A DNA stretch of 64,000 nucleotides from Bacillota bacterium. GTDB lineage: Bacteria > Bacillota > Sulfobacillia > Sulfobacillales > Sulfobacillaceae. The notes under the pieces were generated by a model. That model was not told the origin of the DNA. It saw nothing but the letters and a program-made list of their open reading frames with translations, and ran no database searches. Shown here one piece after another: positions 52,112-60,744 of this stretch (positions are counted from its first letter, which is position 1; each line of letters opens with the position of its first letter). The translations under genes were made by a program, and so were the position numbers. The DNA is taken from contig JAPNUR010000017.1 in the NCBI GenBank assembly GCA_026627385.1, forward strand, positions 1 through 64,000, given 5' to 3'.

Positions 52112-52914
52112 GACAGGTCGATGACTTTCTTCCCCCAATGCTAGCCGTAACAGCGCCGCGCGCGTTTTCGAGCCCCGACTGGTGGTTCGAGATTAAGTGG
52201 GATGGTTTTCGCGCATTGGCGCATACGGGTCGCCAATTTCATGTGTTTTCGCGCAGCGGGCGGGACCTGTTGGCCGATATTCCTGCATTAACGGCGTTGC
52301 GCGACGCATTGCCTGACGATGTGATCGTCGATGGGGAGCTCCTCAAGTGGGTCGACGGCCAGTCAGCGTTTTTCGCGATACGCCACGCGGGGCCAGGGTG
52401 TTATGTGTTGGTGGTGTTTGATTGCCTCTATGCCCGGGGCCAATGGCTTTTGGACCAACCGTTAACACGTCGGCAAGAGGTCTTACGCCGATGGATTCAC
52501 GGCTCCCCTAAGGTGGTGGTTGCAGACGGGCTCGTCGGTGAAGGGGAGGCCTATTTCCAGGCGGCGTGGGATTTAGGGTTGGAAGGGGTCATGGCCAAGC
52601 GCCTCACGAGTCCCTATGAGCCGGGGCGACGTTCCGATGCGTGGCAAAAATTTTTAGTGCTCCACCAGGAGGATCTCTGGGTTGCGCAAGCAAGCCAAAC
52701 GGGGGCGGGGGACTGGTGGTGGGCGATCTCGCGCGATCCCCAGGGGCGCGAGGTGGTAGCGCGCCTACGGGCGCCCAAGAACTGGCCCACGCCCGCTTCG
52801 GGTTCGAGCCTCTCCTTGGACGTGCCCATTCGCGTCCAGGTGGAGTATCGGCAGCGGACGGGAAGGGGGCGTCTACGCCATGCCCGCATCCGGCAATGGG
52901 CGTTTAGCGATTGA
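52108..52914 (+). CDS. ligD: ATP-dependent DNA ligase, LigD-type ligase domain
   Basis: 268 residues. The nucleotidyl-lysine is in EIKWDGFRA (motif I). Motif III (VVFDCLY), motif IV (LEGVMAKR) and motif V (WQKF) are present, with a short OB-fold to the C-terminus. No polymerase or phosphoesterase domain is fused. It overlaps Ku by 4 bases and the polymerase gene by 35. It seals ends in end joining. Confidence 0.9.
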   Translation: MRQVDDFLPPMLAVTAPRAFSSPDWWFEIKWDGFRALAHTGRQFHVFSRSGRDLLADIPALTALRDALPDDVIVDGELLKWVDGQSAFFAIRHAGPGCYVLVVFDCLYARGQWLLDQPLTRRQEVLRRWIHGSPKVVVADGLVGEGEAYFQAAWDLGLEGVMAKRLTSPYEPGRRSDAWQKFLVLHQEDLWVAQASQTGAGDWWWAISRDPQGREVVARLRAPKNWPTPASGSSLSLDVPIRVQVEYRQRTGRGRLRHARIRQWAFSD

Positions 52915-53758
52915 CGACGCGATAGCCCAACGCATTCCTCATCCTGATCGCCTCTTGTTTCCCGACGTTAACATTCGACGCCGTGATGTGGTGGCGTACT
53001 ACGCGGAGGTGGGCCCTTACCTGATTGAATGGGGCCGCGGGCGCAAGTTGACGCTTAAGCGCTACCCCCACGGGATTCATAGTCGCGCCTTTTATCAAAA
53101 ACACACGCCTAGCGGAACGCCCATTCTTCTCTATAGTGTGGCGGATTTATTGGACTGGGTCGGGCGCGGCGCATTAGAATTTCACGCGCCGCTGGGGCTT
53201 GTTGACGCCCCCCGAGATCATGACTGGGCCATCTTAGACTTAGATCCGAACCCGCCCGCCGGTTGGGCCGATGTCATCGCGGTAGCGCGCGCCGTGATTG
53301 ATCTGTTGGTGTTGCTTGATGTGCCCTATTTGATGAAAACGTCGGGCCAGAAGGGTTTACATTTTTACCTTCCGATTGAACCCTGTGCCGAGGATATCGT
53401 TCTGGAGATTATGCGCGCGCTGGCGGAATTGGTGGTTGAGGTGATGCCTCAGCAGGCCACGCTGGCGCGGCTCAAACGCGACCGAGGCGCCCGCGTCTAT
53501 CTGGATTACCTCCAAAATGGCGCGGAACGAACCACGGTGATGCCGTATAGCGTGCGCGCGACGGCAACCGCCACCGTTTCCATGCCTATCACCGTTCAAG
53601 AGCTGACGCGTGCTCCTGACACCTGGACAGTCCAGACGGTTCTTCAGGCACTTCAGGACGACGGCCCGCGCTTTCACTGGGTGGGGCCGCGCATCGACTT
53701 GATTCACCTGGCGCGGCGACATCGACTGTGGAAAGGACAGACGGGCCATGGCTGGTGA
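52880..53758 (+). CDS. ligD: LigD-type polymerase/primase domain protein
   Basis: 292 residues, archaeo-eukaryotic primase fold. The metal-binding aspartates are in AILDLDPNP; SGQKGLHFYLP is the nucleotide-binding loop. It fills gaps and adds nucleotides during end joining. In most bacteria it is fused to the ligase; here it is a separate chain. GGAAGGGGG precedes the ATG by 10 bases. It overlaps the helicase gene by 11 bases. Confidence 0.9.
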   Translation: MPASGNGRLAIDDAIAQRIPHPDRLLFPDVNIRRRDVVAYYAEVGPYLIEWGRGRKLTLKRYPHGIHSRAFYQKHTPSGTPILLYSVADLLDWVGRGALEFHAPLGLVDAPRDHDWAILDLDPNPPAGWADVIAVARAVIDLLVLLDVPYLMKTSGQKGLHFYLPIEPCAEDIVLEIMRALAELVVEVMPQQATLARLKRDRGARVYLDYLQNGAERTTVMPYSVRATATATVSMPITVQELTRAPDTWTVQTVLQALQDDGPRFHWVGPRIDLIHLARRHRLWKGQTGHGW

Positions 53759-55337
53759 CCAAGAGCTTCTGGATTGTGTTCACCAATTGGCCGCATGGCC
53801 AGAGTTGGCCCCTCACGTGAACCAAGGGCTCGCGATCCATGACTATCAAGTGGCGAGCGCCCTGACGGTGGTTGACAAGCTCGACGGCCGCGCTATTCTC
53901 GCCGACGAAGTGGGACTCGGCAAGACCATTGAGGCAGGTCTGGTGGCGGCCGAGCTCAAAGCCCGCTATGGGCTTCAAAATGTGTTAATCCTGGTCCCCG
54001 CCGGACTTCAGACGCAGTGGGTGCAGGAATTGGCCGCGAAATTTGGGTGGACGGCGCAAAAAGGGCCGAAAGATCGCGGATGGCTGTGGGTTCTCTCGAT
54101 TGACTCCGCGAAAAAGCCGCCGCTGTCTCACCAACTGCAATACGTGCCCTGGGATTTGGTCATTGTCGACGAAGCTCATCACCTCAAAAATCCGCGGACG
54201 CAAAATTATCAACTGGTGCAAGGGTTAAAGTGTCGGTTTATGCTGCTCTTAACCGCTACCCCCATGGAAAACGAGTTAACCGAACTGTACGCTCTGGTCA
54301 ATCTGGTGAAGCCTGGCCTTTTTGGTCCCTATTTGCGCTTTTATCGCCAGTTCATCCTCGACAAGCGCACGCCCAAGAATGCCCAAGCGCTGCGGGACTT
54401 ATTGAGTCAAGTGATGATACGCCATCAGCGCCAAGAGGTTGGACTATCCTTCCCCTCGCGCGAGGTCACCTTAGTTCCGTTGCGCTTAACGGGTCCCGAG
54501 CGTCAACTGTACGACCAAATTACGGAGGCGCTCAAGGCCGAATATCGCATGCGCATTCGCACAGATAGCACCATCCTTCCGCTCCTCATTCTCCAGCGAG
54601 AATTGTGCTCCTCCCCGCGCGCGCTCCTGCCGACCCTCCGGGAATCAGAGTGGTTGGGTGAGAAACTAGAAGAGCTGGTGCTCCTGGCCGAATCCCTCGG
54701 GGTTACGGAAAAAATGCGCGCGGTGCGAGAGTTAGCGCGCCACGTGGACGAGCGCGTGCTCATTTTTACCGAGTACCGGGGGACGCAAGAAGCGTTGGTC
54801 GAATTCCTCAACGAGGAAGGGTTTGAAGCTCGGGCCTTTCATGGGGGCCTGACGCTGCGCCAGCGCGATGCGCTGGTCAGCTGGTTTCGCGATGGCCGCC
54901 GCATTCTCGTATCCACCGAGGCGGGCGGCCAAGGCATTAATCTACAATTTTGCCATATTGTCGTAAACTTTGACCTTCCCTGGAACCCGATGCGTATTGA
55001 GCAGCGCATTGGTCGCGTTCACCGCATCGGGCAAGACAAAACTGTAGAAATTTACAATTTGTTTGCGGTAGAAACGATTGAAGAGGATATCTTACGGCTG
55101 CTTCACGAAAAAATTGACCTCTTTCGGTCGGTGATTGGGGAATTGGATGTGATCTTGCGCCACCTTGAGCGGCGGGGAAGCCTTGAAAAGCGCTTAATTG
55201 ACATTTTCTTTTGGGAGGACGATCACGACAGCGTTGTCCGACGCTTGGACCAACTGGGCAACGAGTTCTTGGCCGCGCGCCGCCGCCTGAGCTGGCCCGG
55301 GGATCATCGCGATGCCTCGAAAGATGTCTCGTCTTAG
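53748..55337 (+). CDS. SNF2-family DNA helicase/translocase (RapA-like)
   Basis: 529 residues, almost only the two helicase domains. Walker A ADEVGLGKT (near residue 52), DEAHHLKN, LLTATPMENEL, FTEYRGTQEAL, STEAGGQGINL, QRIGRVHRIGQ are the SNF2 motifs in order. It probably moves along duplex DNA and clears proteins. Its start overlaps the LigD-type polymerase, so it is part of the end-joining operon. It has no nuclease or methylase domain, so an anti-phage role is less likely. Confidence 0.9.
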   Translation: MAGDQELLDCVHQLAAWPELAPHVNQGLAIHDYQVASALTVVDKLDGRAILADEVGLGKTIEAGLVAAELKARYGLQNVLILVPAGLQTQWVQELAAKFGWTAQKGPKDRGWLWVLSIDSAKKPPLSHQLQYVPWDLVIVDEAHHLKNPRTQNYQLVQGLKCRFMLLLTATPMENELTELYALVNLVKPGLFGPYLRFYRQFILDKRTPKNAQALRDLLSQVMIRHQRQEVGLSFPSREVTLVPLRLTGPERQLYDQITEALKAEYRMRIRTDSTILPLLILQRELCSSPRALLPTLRESEWLGEKLEELVLLAESLGVTEKMRAVRELARHVDERVLIFTEYRGTQEALVEFLNEEGFEARAFHGGLTLRQRDALVSWFRDGRRILVSTEAGGQGINLQFCHIVVNFDLPWNPMRIEQRIGRVHRIGQDKTVEIYNLFAVETIEEDILRLLHEKIDLFRSVIGELDVILRHLERRGSLEKRLIDIFFWEDDHDSVVRRLDQLGNEFLAARRRLSWPGDHRDASKDVSS

Positions 55338-55379
55338 GACACCGGACCCGGTCTGAGGCATGCGCCTGTTCGTCAACCA

Positions 55380-55608
55380 CCCCACGGATAAATCCGGGGG
55401 CTTGCAGCTAGGCGGAAGCGCCTGCCGGGTGCGGCGGGTTGACAGCCGCCCTACGGGCGATGTTGCCCGCAGCGATGGGATCGGCGGGGCCAGCGAACCC
55501 GCAGCTGATACACGGAAAATGGGCTGGGTCGGGCCGGTTGCGCGGATCGATCAAGCCGCACTGCGGACAGGTCCGAGACGTGTTGGAGACGCCATTTGAT
55601 GGTATGAT
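55380..55608 (-). pseudogene. tnpB: IS200/IS605-type tnpB C-terminal fragment and right end
   Basis: On the minus strand an open stretch (55608 to the stop at 55408) contains NTSRTCPQCGLIDPRNRP, then PCISCGF and NIARRAAVN: the TnpB zinc ribbon (CxxC...CxxC) and C-terminus. A hairpin CGGAT-AA-ATCCG flanked by CCCC/GGGG (55380-55401) follows the stop and fits the right end of such elements. The rest of the gene is missing. No other gene is seen in 55338-55657. Confidence 0.8.
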
Positions 55609-55657
55609 AAAGCGCAGAAATTAGGTCATCCAAGGAAGGTGTAGAGGGGATACGCCG

Positions 55658-56326
55658 GTGACGGCTGGATATTTTACGCATCGCGATCGGCGCACACTGG
55701 ATGCGGTGTTCAGGCGATTTCGTCGCCCGGTGACGATCCACGGATTTTTTGACGAAGGTCAGTCAGCGACGTTACGGAACATGTTGCAGGAATTGGCCGT
55801 CCTTGCAGGAGGCCATCTTTTGTATCAAGAAATCACGGATGATGGTCACCCCTTGGCGCGGGTTCTTGGGGTAACAGATCGCCCAACTTTGCGATTTTAC
55901 ACGAGGGACTGGGCTTGGGCGCCGGTGGAAATGGTCGGTGATCCCAGTGGTTACCAGTTTGGCGTGTTGTTGGGGATTCTTGCGTCGCTGGCAGGAGGTC
56001 TCGGGCCTCGCATCCATGGCCGCTTAGTGTCGTCCGTGCGCAATCTCAACCGCGAGGTGATCTTGGAAGTGCTGACCCTGCCCACCTGCCCCCATTCGCC
56101 GCATGTGGTGCGGATCACCCAAGAATTCGCCTTGATGAATCCCGGACGGGTCATGGCACGGTCCATATCCGTGGCCGATTATCCCGTGTCGATGTCTTTG
56201 GGGGTCGAGGCGGTGCCGCATTTACGCGTGCTGTCCCACGGCCAACTGCTGGCAACGTACACGGGGATTCTTTCGCCGGAAGCGCTGTGGCAGCTCATCG
56301 AGCGCGGTATAAAGGGAGGGCATTAA
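55658..56326 (+). CDS. Tandem thioredoxin-fold protein (PDO-like, one active cysteine)
   Basis: 222 residues, two thioredoxin-like domains, as in protein disulfide oxidoreductases of thermophiles. The second domain has TLPTCPHSPHVV: the CPxC motif has become CPHS, so the resolving Cys is lost; the first domain has no CxxC. This may act by monothiol chemistry or have lost activity. GTG start with GAGGGG 9 bases upstream. The stop overlaps panC (TAATG). Confidence 0.7.
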   Translation: MTAGYFTHRDRRTLDAVFRRFRRPVTIHGFFDEGQSATLRNMLQELAVLAGGHLLYQEITDDGHPLARVLGVTDRPTLRFYTRDWAWAPVEMVGDPSGYQFGVLLGILASLAGGLGPRIHGRLVSSVRNLNREVILEVLTLPTCPHSPHVVRITQEFALMNPGRVMARSISVADYPVSMSLGVEAVPHLRVLSHGQLLATYTGILSPEALWQLIERGIKGGH

Positions 56327-57177
56327 TGACGCAACTGGTTGATACAATCTCGGAGATGCGCCGGTGGAGCCAGGGCGCCCGTCAGCGCGGCGATGTTGTG
56401 GCGTTGGTGCCCACTATGGGGGCTCTTCATCGAGGACACTTGGCCTTGGTCAAACGCGCGCGTCAGGAAGCGCAACGCGTGGTGGTGTCGATTTTTGTAA
56501 ATCCCCTGCAATTTGCTCCCCATGAAGACTGGGATCGCTATCCGCGCCAACTCGCGAACGATATGGCAGCGTTGGCGGACGAACAGGTTGATGTCGTCTT
56601 TGCGCCTTCGGTGGAAGAAATGTACCCCCAAGGCGACAGCTTGACCCGGGTCAGCGTTGCCTCCATGGCGGGTGCGCTTTGCGGGCGGACCCGCCCCACG
56701 CATTTTGACGGGGTAACGACAGTTGTCGCTAAACTGTTTCATATTGTGCAGCCCGATGTTGCCGTGTTTGGAGAAAAAGACTGGCAGCAGTTGACGATTA
56801 TCCGCCGGATGGTGTCGGATCTCAACTTTCCTGTCACCGTGCTGGGCGTGCCAACGGTTCGGGAACCGAGTGGCCTGGCCCTCTCGTCGCGCAATCAATA
56901 TCTGTCCCCGGAAGAGCACCAACGAGCGGGAGCTATTTACCAATCCCTCGTGCGGGCAAAGGAACGGTATCAACAAGGCGAACGCCACCGCGACCGCCTG
57001 ATTGATCTGGTCCGCGCAACGCTTCACGAAGCGGGTTTGACTCCGGAATACGTGGAAATTGTTGACCCGGGGACCCTTGAGGCGTGTCCTGCCTCCTTGC
57101 CGTCATCGGCGCTGCTAGCGGTGGCCGTGCCGGTGGGGCGGGCGCGGCTCATCGACAACATGTTGCTTGGTCAATAA
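56326..57177 (+). CDS. panC: Pantothenate synthetase
   Basis: 283 residues. PTMGALHRGH (HIGH-like motif), GEKDWQQL and SSRNQYLS are diagnostic of ATP-dependent condensation of pantoate and beta-alanine, the last step of pantothenate synthesis. GGGAGGG precedes the ATG. panB and panD are not in the window. Confidence 0.94.
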   Translation: MTQLVDTISEMRRWSQGARQRGDVVALVPTMGALHRGHLALVKRARQEAQRVVVSIFVNPLQFAPHEDWDRYPRQLANDMAALADEQVDVVFAPSVEEMYPQGDSLTRVSVASMAGALCGRTRPTHFDGVTTVVAKLFHIVQPDVAVFGEKDWQQLTIIRRMVSDLNFPVTVLGVPTVREPSGLALSSRNQYLSPEEHQRAGAIYQSLVRAKERYQQGERHRDRLIDLVRATLHEAGLTPEYVEIVDPGTLEACPASLPSSALLAVAVPVGRARLIDNMLLGQ

Positions 57178-57198
57178 GCCTGGGCGCTCGCATATACT
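57170..57198 (+). promoter_or_regulatory. Mother-cell sigma-E-like promoter of spmA
   Basis: TCAATA (57171-57176) is 14 bases from CATATACT (57191-57198), close to the sigma-E -10 CATACAnT. It is 23 bases before the spmA ATG. spmA is sigma-E-dependent in Bacillus. Confidence 0.5.
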
Positions 57199-57220
57199 CC
57201 CCTGGACAAGGGGGAGCGCT

Positions 57221-57805
57221 ATGGTTAATGTCATTTGGCTGTTGCTGATATTGGGCGGCATCGTGGTATCGGGCGTTCATCACTCCATGGCTCCCGTCAC
57301 CGAAGCCATTATCGGCGGCACCGAAAAGGCCGTGGAAGTGGCGTTTGGTTTTATCGGCATCTTGACCTTGTGGTTGGGCCTGGCGCGCATTGCCGAGCAA
57401 TCTGGACTGATGCGGGGGCTGGCCCGTGCACTGTCTCCCGTGGTGTCGCGCCTCTTTCCCGGCATCCCCACTGATCACCCCGCGATGGGCAACATGGTCA
57501 TGAATATGGTAGCCAATATTTTGGGAATGGGTAGTGCCGCAACCCCGTTTGGGCTGAAGGCCATGGAAGAGTTGCAAAAGTTGAACGACACCAAGGACCA
57601 AGCGTCAGCTAACATGATCACCTTTCTGGCTATTAATACCGCGACGTTGACGTTAGTTCCGGCCACGGTGGTGGCTTTACGGGTGGCGCAGGGTTCCCAC
57701 AATGCGACCGTGATTGTGGGCCCGACGATTATTGCCACCGCGTTTTCGATGGGCGTTGCCATTGCCGTTGATCGCCTTTTTCGTTACTTCCACCGCCAGC
57801 GTTAA
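57221..57805 (+). CDS. spmA: Spore maturation protein A
   Basis: 194 residues, about five membrane helices. KAVEVAFGFIGILTLWLGL and MNMVANILGMGSAATPFGLKAM are typical SpmA. The protein is required for spore core dehydration; the mechanism is unknown. It ends in a 4-base overlap with the convergent spmB gene, instead of the usual spmA-spmB operon. Confidence 0.92.
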   Translation: MVNVIWLLLILGGIVVSGVHHSMAPVTEAIIGGTEKAVEVAFGFIGILTLWLGLARIAEQSGLMRGLARALSPVVSRLFPGIPTDHPAMGNMVMNMVANILGMGSAATPFGLKAMEELQKLNDTKDQASANMITFLAINTATLTLVPATVVALRVAQGSHNATVIVGPTIIATAFSMGVAIAVDRLFRYFHRQR

Positions 57806-58338
57806 TGGTACAACCAGTGTGAAAGGGCCACGGCCGCCACAAACCCCGCCAGATCGCCGATGAGCGCCACGGCCAGCGCGTAGCGGGTTTTGCGAATGGA
57901 GACGGTGCCAAAGTAGAGGGTTAGGACATAAAAGGTGGTGTCAGTGCTTCCTTGCAACGTGGACGCTAGCTTGCCAATAAAAGAATCAGGCCCGTATCGC
58001 CCGAGAATATTGGTGACGATGCCCATTGCCGCCCCGCCTGACAGGGGACGCACCAAAATCAAGGGCACCACCGCGGCCGGCACACCCACATAACTCAAGG
58101 GTTTGGCCAGCATGTGGATGACCGCGTCTAAGGCGCCAGATACCTCAAAGATGTTTAGCGCCACCAAGATGCCGACCAAAAAGGGCAATGTCTTCAGCGC
58201 CATAGAAAACCCCTCCGCTGCCCCTTCCACAAACACGTCGAAAATGGGGATCTTCTTTAACCACCCGTACAAGGGAATAAAGGCGACTAACACCGGAATG
58301 GCCCATGTGGACAGCGTATCAATGACGTGACTGAGCAT
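57802..58338 (-). CDS. spmB: Spore maturation protein B
   Basis: 178 residues, several membrane helices. FVEGAAEGFSMALKTLPFLVG and RPLSGGAAMGI with DTTFYVLTLYFG are diagnostic of SpmB. Start at 58338 follows GGAGGCGAG. It lies on the opposite strand from spmA, so it is separately expressed. Confidence 0.92.
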   Translation of the reverse strand: MLSHVIDTLSTWAIPVLVAFIPLYGWLKKIPIFDVFVEGAAEGFSMALKTLPFLVGILVALNIFEVSGALDAVIHMLAKPLSYVGVPAAVVPLILVRPLSGGAAMGIVTNILGRYGPDSFIGKLASTLQGSTDTTFYVLTLYFGTVSIRKTRYALAVALIGDLAGFVAAVALSHWLYH

Positions 58339-58354
58339 TTCTCGCCTCCGCCGA

Positions 58355-58382
58355 TTACCTGGCTGATGAAACCTGGTATACT
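58355..58382 (+). promoter_or_regulatory. Candidate promoter of ridA
   Basis: TTACCT (58355-58360) lies 16 bases from TATACT (58377-58382), about 85 bases before the ridA GTG start. The -35 box is weak. Confidence 0.35.
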
Positions 58383-58467
58383 GAACCCGCGCGCGTCTCA
58401 AGCTAGCCATCATGACGAGCCTGTCTCACCATATGTGTGTCGTGTGGGCTTAATGAGGAGGAACACT

Positions 58468-58935
58468 GTGAGCATTCGGGATCGATTGCATGCTCTCGGG
58501 ATCGAGTTGCCCGCGCCGCCTCAGGCGGTGGCCGCATACGTCCCGGCAGTAATTGTGGGATCGTTGGTGTATACATCGGGTCAACTGCCCTTTTCCCAGG
58601 GGCAATTACTCGCGAAAGGCCGGGTCGGACGCGAGGTTACGCCCGAAGCGGCTTACCAGGCAGCCCGGCAGTGCGCGTTAAACGCCTTGAGCGTGGCAGG
58701 GGCGGCCTTGGGCGATGTGGACCACATTCGCCGGGTGGTTAAAGTGGTGGGATACGTCCAAAGTTCAGAGGACTTTCATGAACAGCCGGCGGTTATCAAC
58801 GGGGCGTCCGAATTATTCGCCGAGTTATTCGGGGAGGCGGGCCAACACGCGCGGTCGGCGGTAGGGGTCATTGCCTTGCCCATGAATGCCTCAGTGGAAG
58901 TGGAAGTGATTTTTGAAACGGATTGGGGAGCATGA
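58468..58935 (+). CDS. RidA-family protein (YjgF/LL1385-like)
   Basis: 155 residues. TSGQLPFSQGQL, VVKVVGYVQSSEDFHEQP and HARSAVGVIALPMNASVEVEV define the Rid-family. Members deaminate reactive enamines/imines from PLP enzymes; this subgroup has Arg in HARSAVG at a plausible active site. GTG start has AGGAGG 6 bases upstream. The stop overlaps the next gene by 4 bases. Confidence 0.88.
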   Translation: MSIRDRLHALGIELPAPPQAVAAYVPAVIVGSLVYTSGQLPFSQGQLLAKGRVGREVTPEAAYQAARQCALNALSVAGAALGDVDHIRRVVKVVGYVQSSEDFHEQPAVINGASELFAELFGEAGQHARSAVGVIALPMNASVEVEVIFETDWGA

Positions 58936-59804
58936 AAATTCGCGTGCAGCGCATTTTGCAGCAGGCGGAATTAGGATCGCGTCGCGCCTGTGAGGAGTGG
59001 ATCCGCCAAGGACGCGTGGCGGTTAACGGGCAAGTGGCTCGCGTGGGTGATGTCGCGGATCCGACAGTGGATGTGGTGACGCTGGATGGAGAGCGGGTCA
59101 CCCCCAAAACCCAGCCCCGTGTCTATCTGGCGCTCAACAAGCCGCCAGGTGTAACGACCACGCTTCGCGATCCCCATGCTGAACGTACGGTGTCGGACCT
59201 TATCCCCGACCGTTTTGGGCGGGTTTTTCCCGTGGGGCGATTAGACCGCGAGAGCGAAGGGCTACTGTTGTTGACCAATGATGGAGAACTGGCGCACGCA
59301 CTCATGCATCCCTCGAGCCAGGTGCCGAAGGTTTATGATGTATGGGTTCAGGGGGTGCCAGGCCACAGTCACCTCGATCGGATCAGGCGGGGCATCGTAT
59401 TTGACGATGGGATGGCGAAGCCTGATGAGGTGCGACTCGTGAGCGTGCGGGATCACCAGGCGCGACTCAGGGTGACACTGCATGAGGGGCGCAAACGCGA
59501 AATTCGGCGGTTATTCTTCAGCATTGGTCATCCGGTCACCCGCCTGGTGCGGATTCAATACGGGCCCGTCCGGTTAGAGGGGTTGGCGCCAGGGGAGGTC
59601 CGCGCCTTGACTCAACGGGAGGTACAAGATCTCAAAGCATTAATTGGACTGGGAAAGGAAAGGACTACAAACGGTCATGGGCTCTACAGGCGACAACGTC
59701 AACCAGGTGGTCAAAAGCATCGAAGCGGTGAAAGCCTTTCACCCAAGCGACCGCGGTATTCGTTCGGCCACACCCGAGGAAATTCTGAGCGGCCTCACCG
59801 CTGA
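58932..59804 (+). CDS. rluB: 23S rRNA pseudouridine synthase RluB/RsuA type
   Basis: 290 residues. An N-terminal S4 RNA-binding domain (RVQRILQQAELGSRRACEE) is followed by the RsuA/RluB catalytic domain with the GRLDRESEG aspartate and HEGRKREIRRLF. It makes pseudouridine in rRNA. The last ~42 residues are low-complexity and run through the first 128 bases of pncB in another frame, so the natural stop may have been lost. Confidence 0.88.
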   Translation: MKIRVQRILQQAELGSRRACEEWIRQGRVAVNGQVARVGDVADPTVDVVTLDGERVTPKTQPRVYLALNKPPGVTTTLRDPHAERTVSDLIPDRFGRVFPVGRLDRESEGLLLLTNDGELAHALMHPSSQVPKVYDVWVQGVPGHSHLDRIRRGIVFDDGMAKPDEVRLVSVRDHQARLRVTLHEGRKREIRRLFFSIGHPVTRLVRIQYGPVRLEGLAPGEVRALTQREVQDLKALIGLGKERTTNGHGLYRRQRQPGGQKHRSGESLSPKRPRYSFGHTRGNSERPHR

Positions 59805-60744
59805 CGTCTATTTTGTCGGCACCCAACAAATTTTAGAGCATGTTCAGCTGAGCCATTTACCAGTGACTGCCGAGATCTTTGCCAATCATGCCGGGATTTT
59901 GGCTGGCGTCGAAGAAACGCTAGCCCTTCTCCGCCATTTGCCGGTCACCGTGGAGGCGCTGCCAGAAGGTAGCGCCGTGGCGGAAAAAGAGGTAGTGATG
60001 CGCATCAGTGGACGGTACGGCGACTTTGGCCTTTACGAAACGGCCATTTTAGGGATTTTGGCCAGTTCCTCCGGATGGGCCACGCGCGCCCGCGAGGTGG
60101 TCGAGTTGGCGAACCCGGTGCCGGTGGTCTCATTTGGCGCGCGGCATGTGCATCCCGCTGTCGCGTCGGTGATGGACCGCGCTGCGCTGGTGGGGGGAGC
60201 GGTCGGTGCTAGCAGCATTCTCGGCGCGCGTCAGGCGGGGCAAATTCCGTCCGGGACCATGCCCCACGCGTTACTTTTAATCATCGGCGATACAGTAGAC
60301 GCGGCGCTGGCGTACGATGCGGTGATGCCGTCCGATGCCCCACGGATTGTCCTCGTGGATACCTTTAAAGATGAGGCGGAAGAGGCGATTCGGGTCGCCC
60401 GTGCACTCGGGGAACGCCTCAGCGCCATTCGCCTCGACACGCCGCGCGAGCGTGGCGGCGTCACGCCGGCCTTGGTGCGCGAAGTGCGCGCGCGGCTCAA
60501 TCAGGCGGGCTTCCCCGACGTCGGCATTTTTGTTTCCGGCGGCATTACCCCCGACCGCATCGTACCGCTGAAGGAGGCTGGCGTCAGTGGGTTTGGCATC
60601 GGGAGTTACATTGCCGCCGCGCCCCCACTCGACATGACGATGGATTTAAAGATGGTGGACGGGAAGCCCGTTGCCAAGCGCGGTCGGATTCCGGGTCTTA
60701 CTCCTGGGCGTCCGTTGGAGGTGCGTCTTGAGAATGCTCCTTAA
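59677..60744 (+). CDS. pncB: Nicotinate phosphoribosyltransferase
   Basis: 355 residues. VSFGARHVHPAVASVMDRAA, PSGTMPHALLLIIGD, and the C-terminal GIFVSGGITPDRI fit the type II PRTase fold of nicotinate/quinolinate phosphoribosyltransferases, the archaeal-type PncB. It makes nicotinate mononucleotide in NAD salvage. The annotated ATG lies inside rluB; the start could be later. It overlaps the SWIM gene tail to tail by 47 bases. Confidence 0.85.
   Translation: MGSTGDNVNQVVKSIEAVKAFHPSDRGIRSATPEEILSGLTADVYFVGTQQILEHVQLSHLPVTAEIFANHAGILAGVEETLALLRHLPVTVEALPEGSAVAEKEVVMRISGRYGDFGLYETAILGILASSSGWATRAREVVELANPVPVVSFGARHVHPAVASVMDRAALVGGAVGASSILGARQAGQIPSGTMPHALLLIIGDTVDAALAYDAVMPSDAPRIVLVDTFKDEAEEAIRVARALGERLSAIRLDTPRERGGVTPALVREVRARLNQAGFPDVGIFVSGGITPDRIVPLKEAGVSGFGIGSYIAAAPPLDMTMDLKMVDGKPVAKRGRIPGLTPGRPLEVRLENAP

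Noticed and set aside
53748-55337. SNF2 gene as part of a phage-defence island
   Set aside because: No nuclease, methylase or other defence gene is adjacent, and overlap with the LigD-type polymerase points to end joining.
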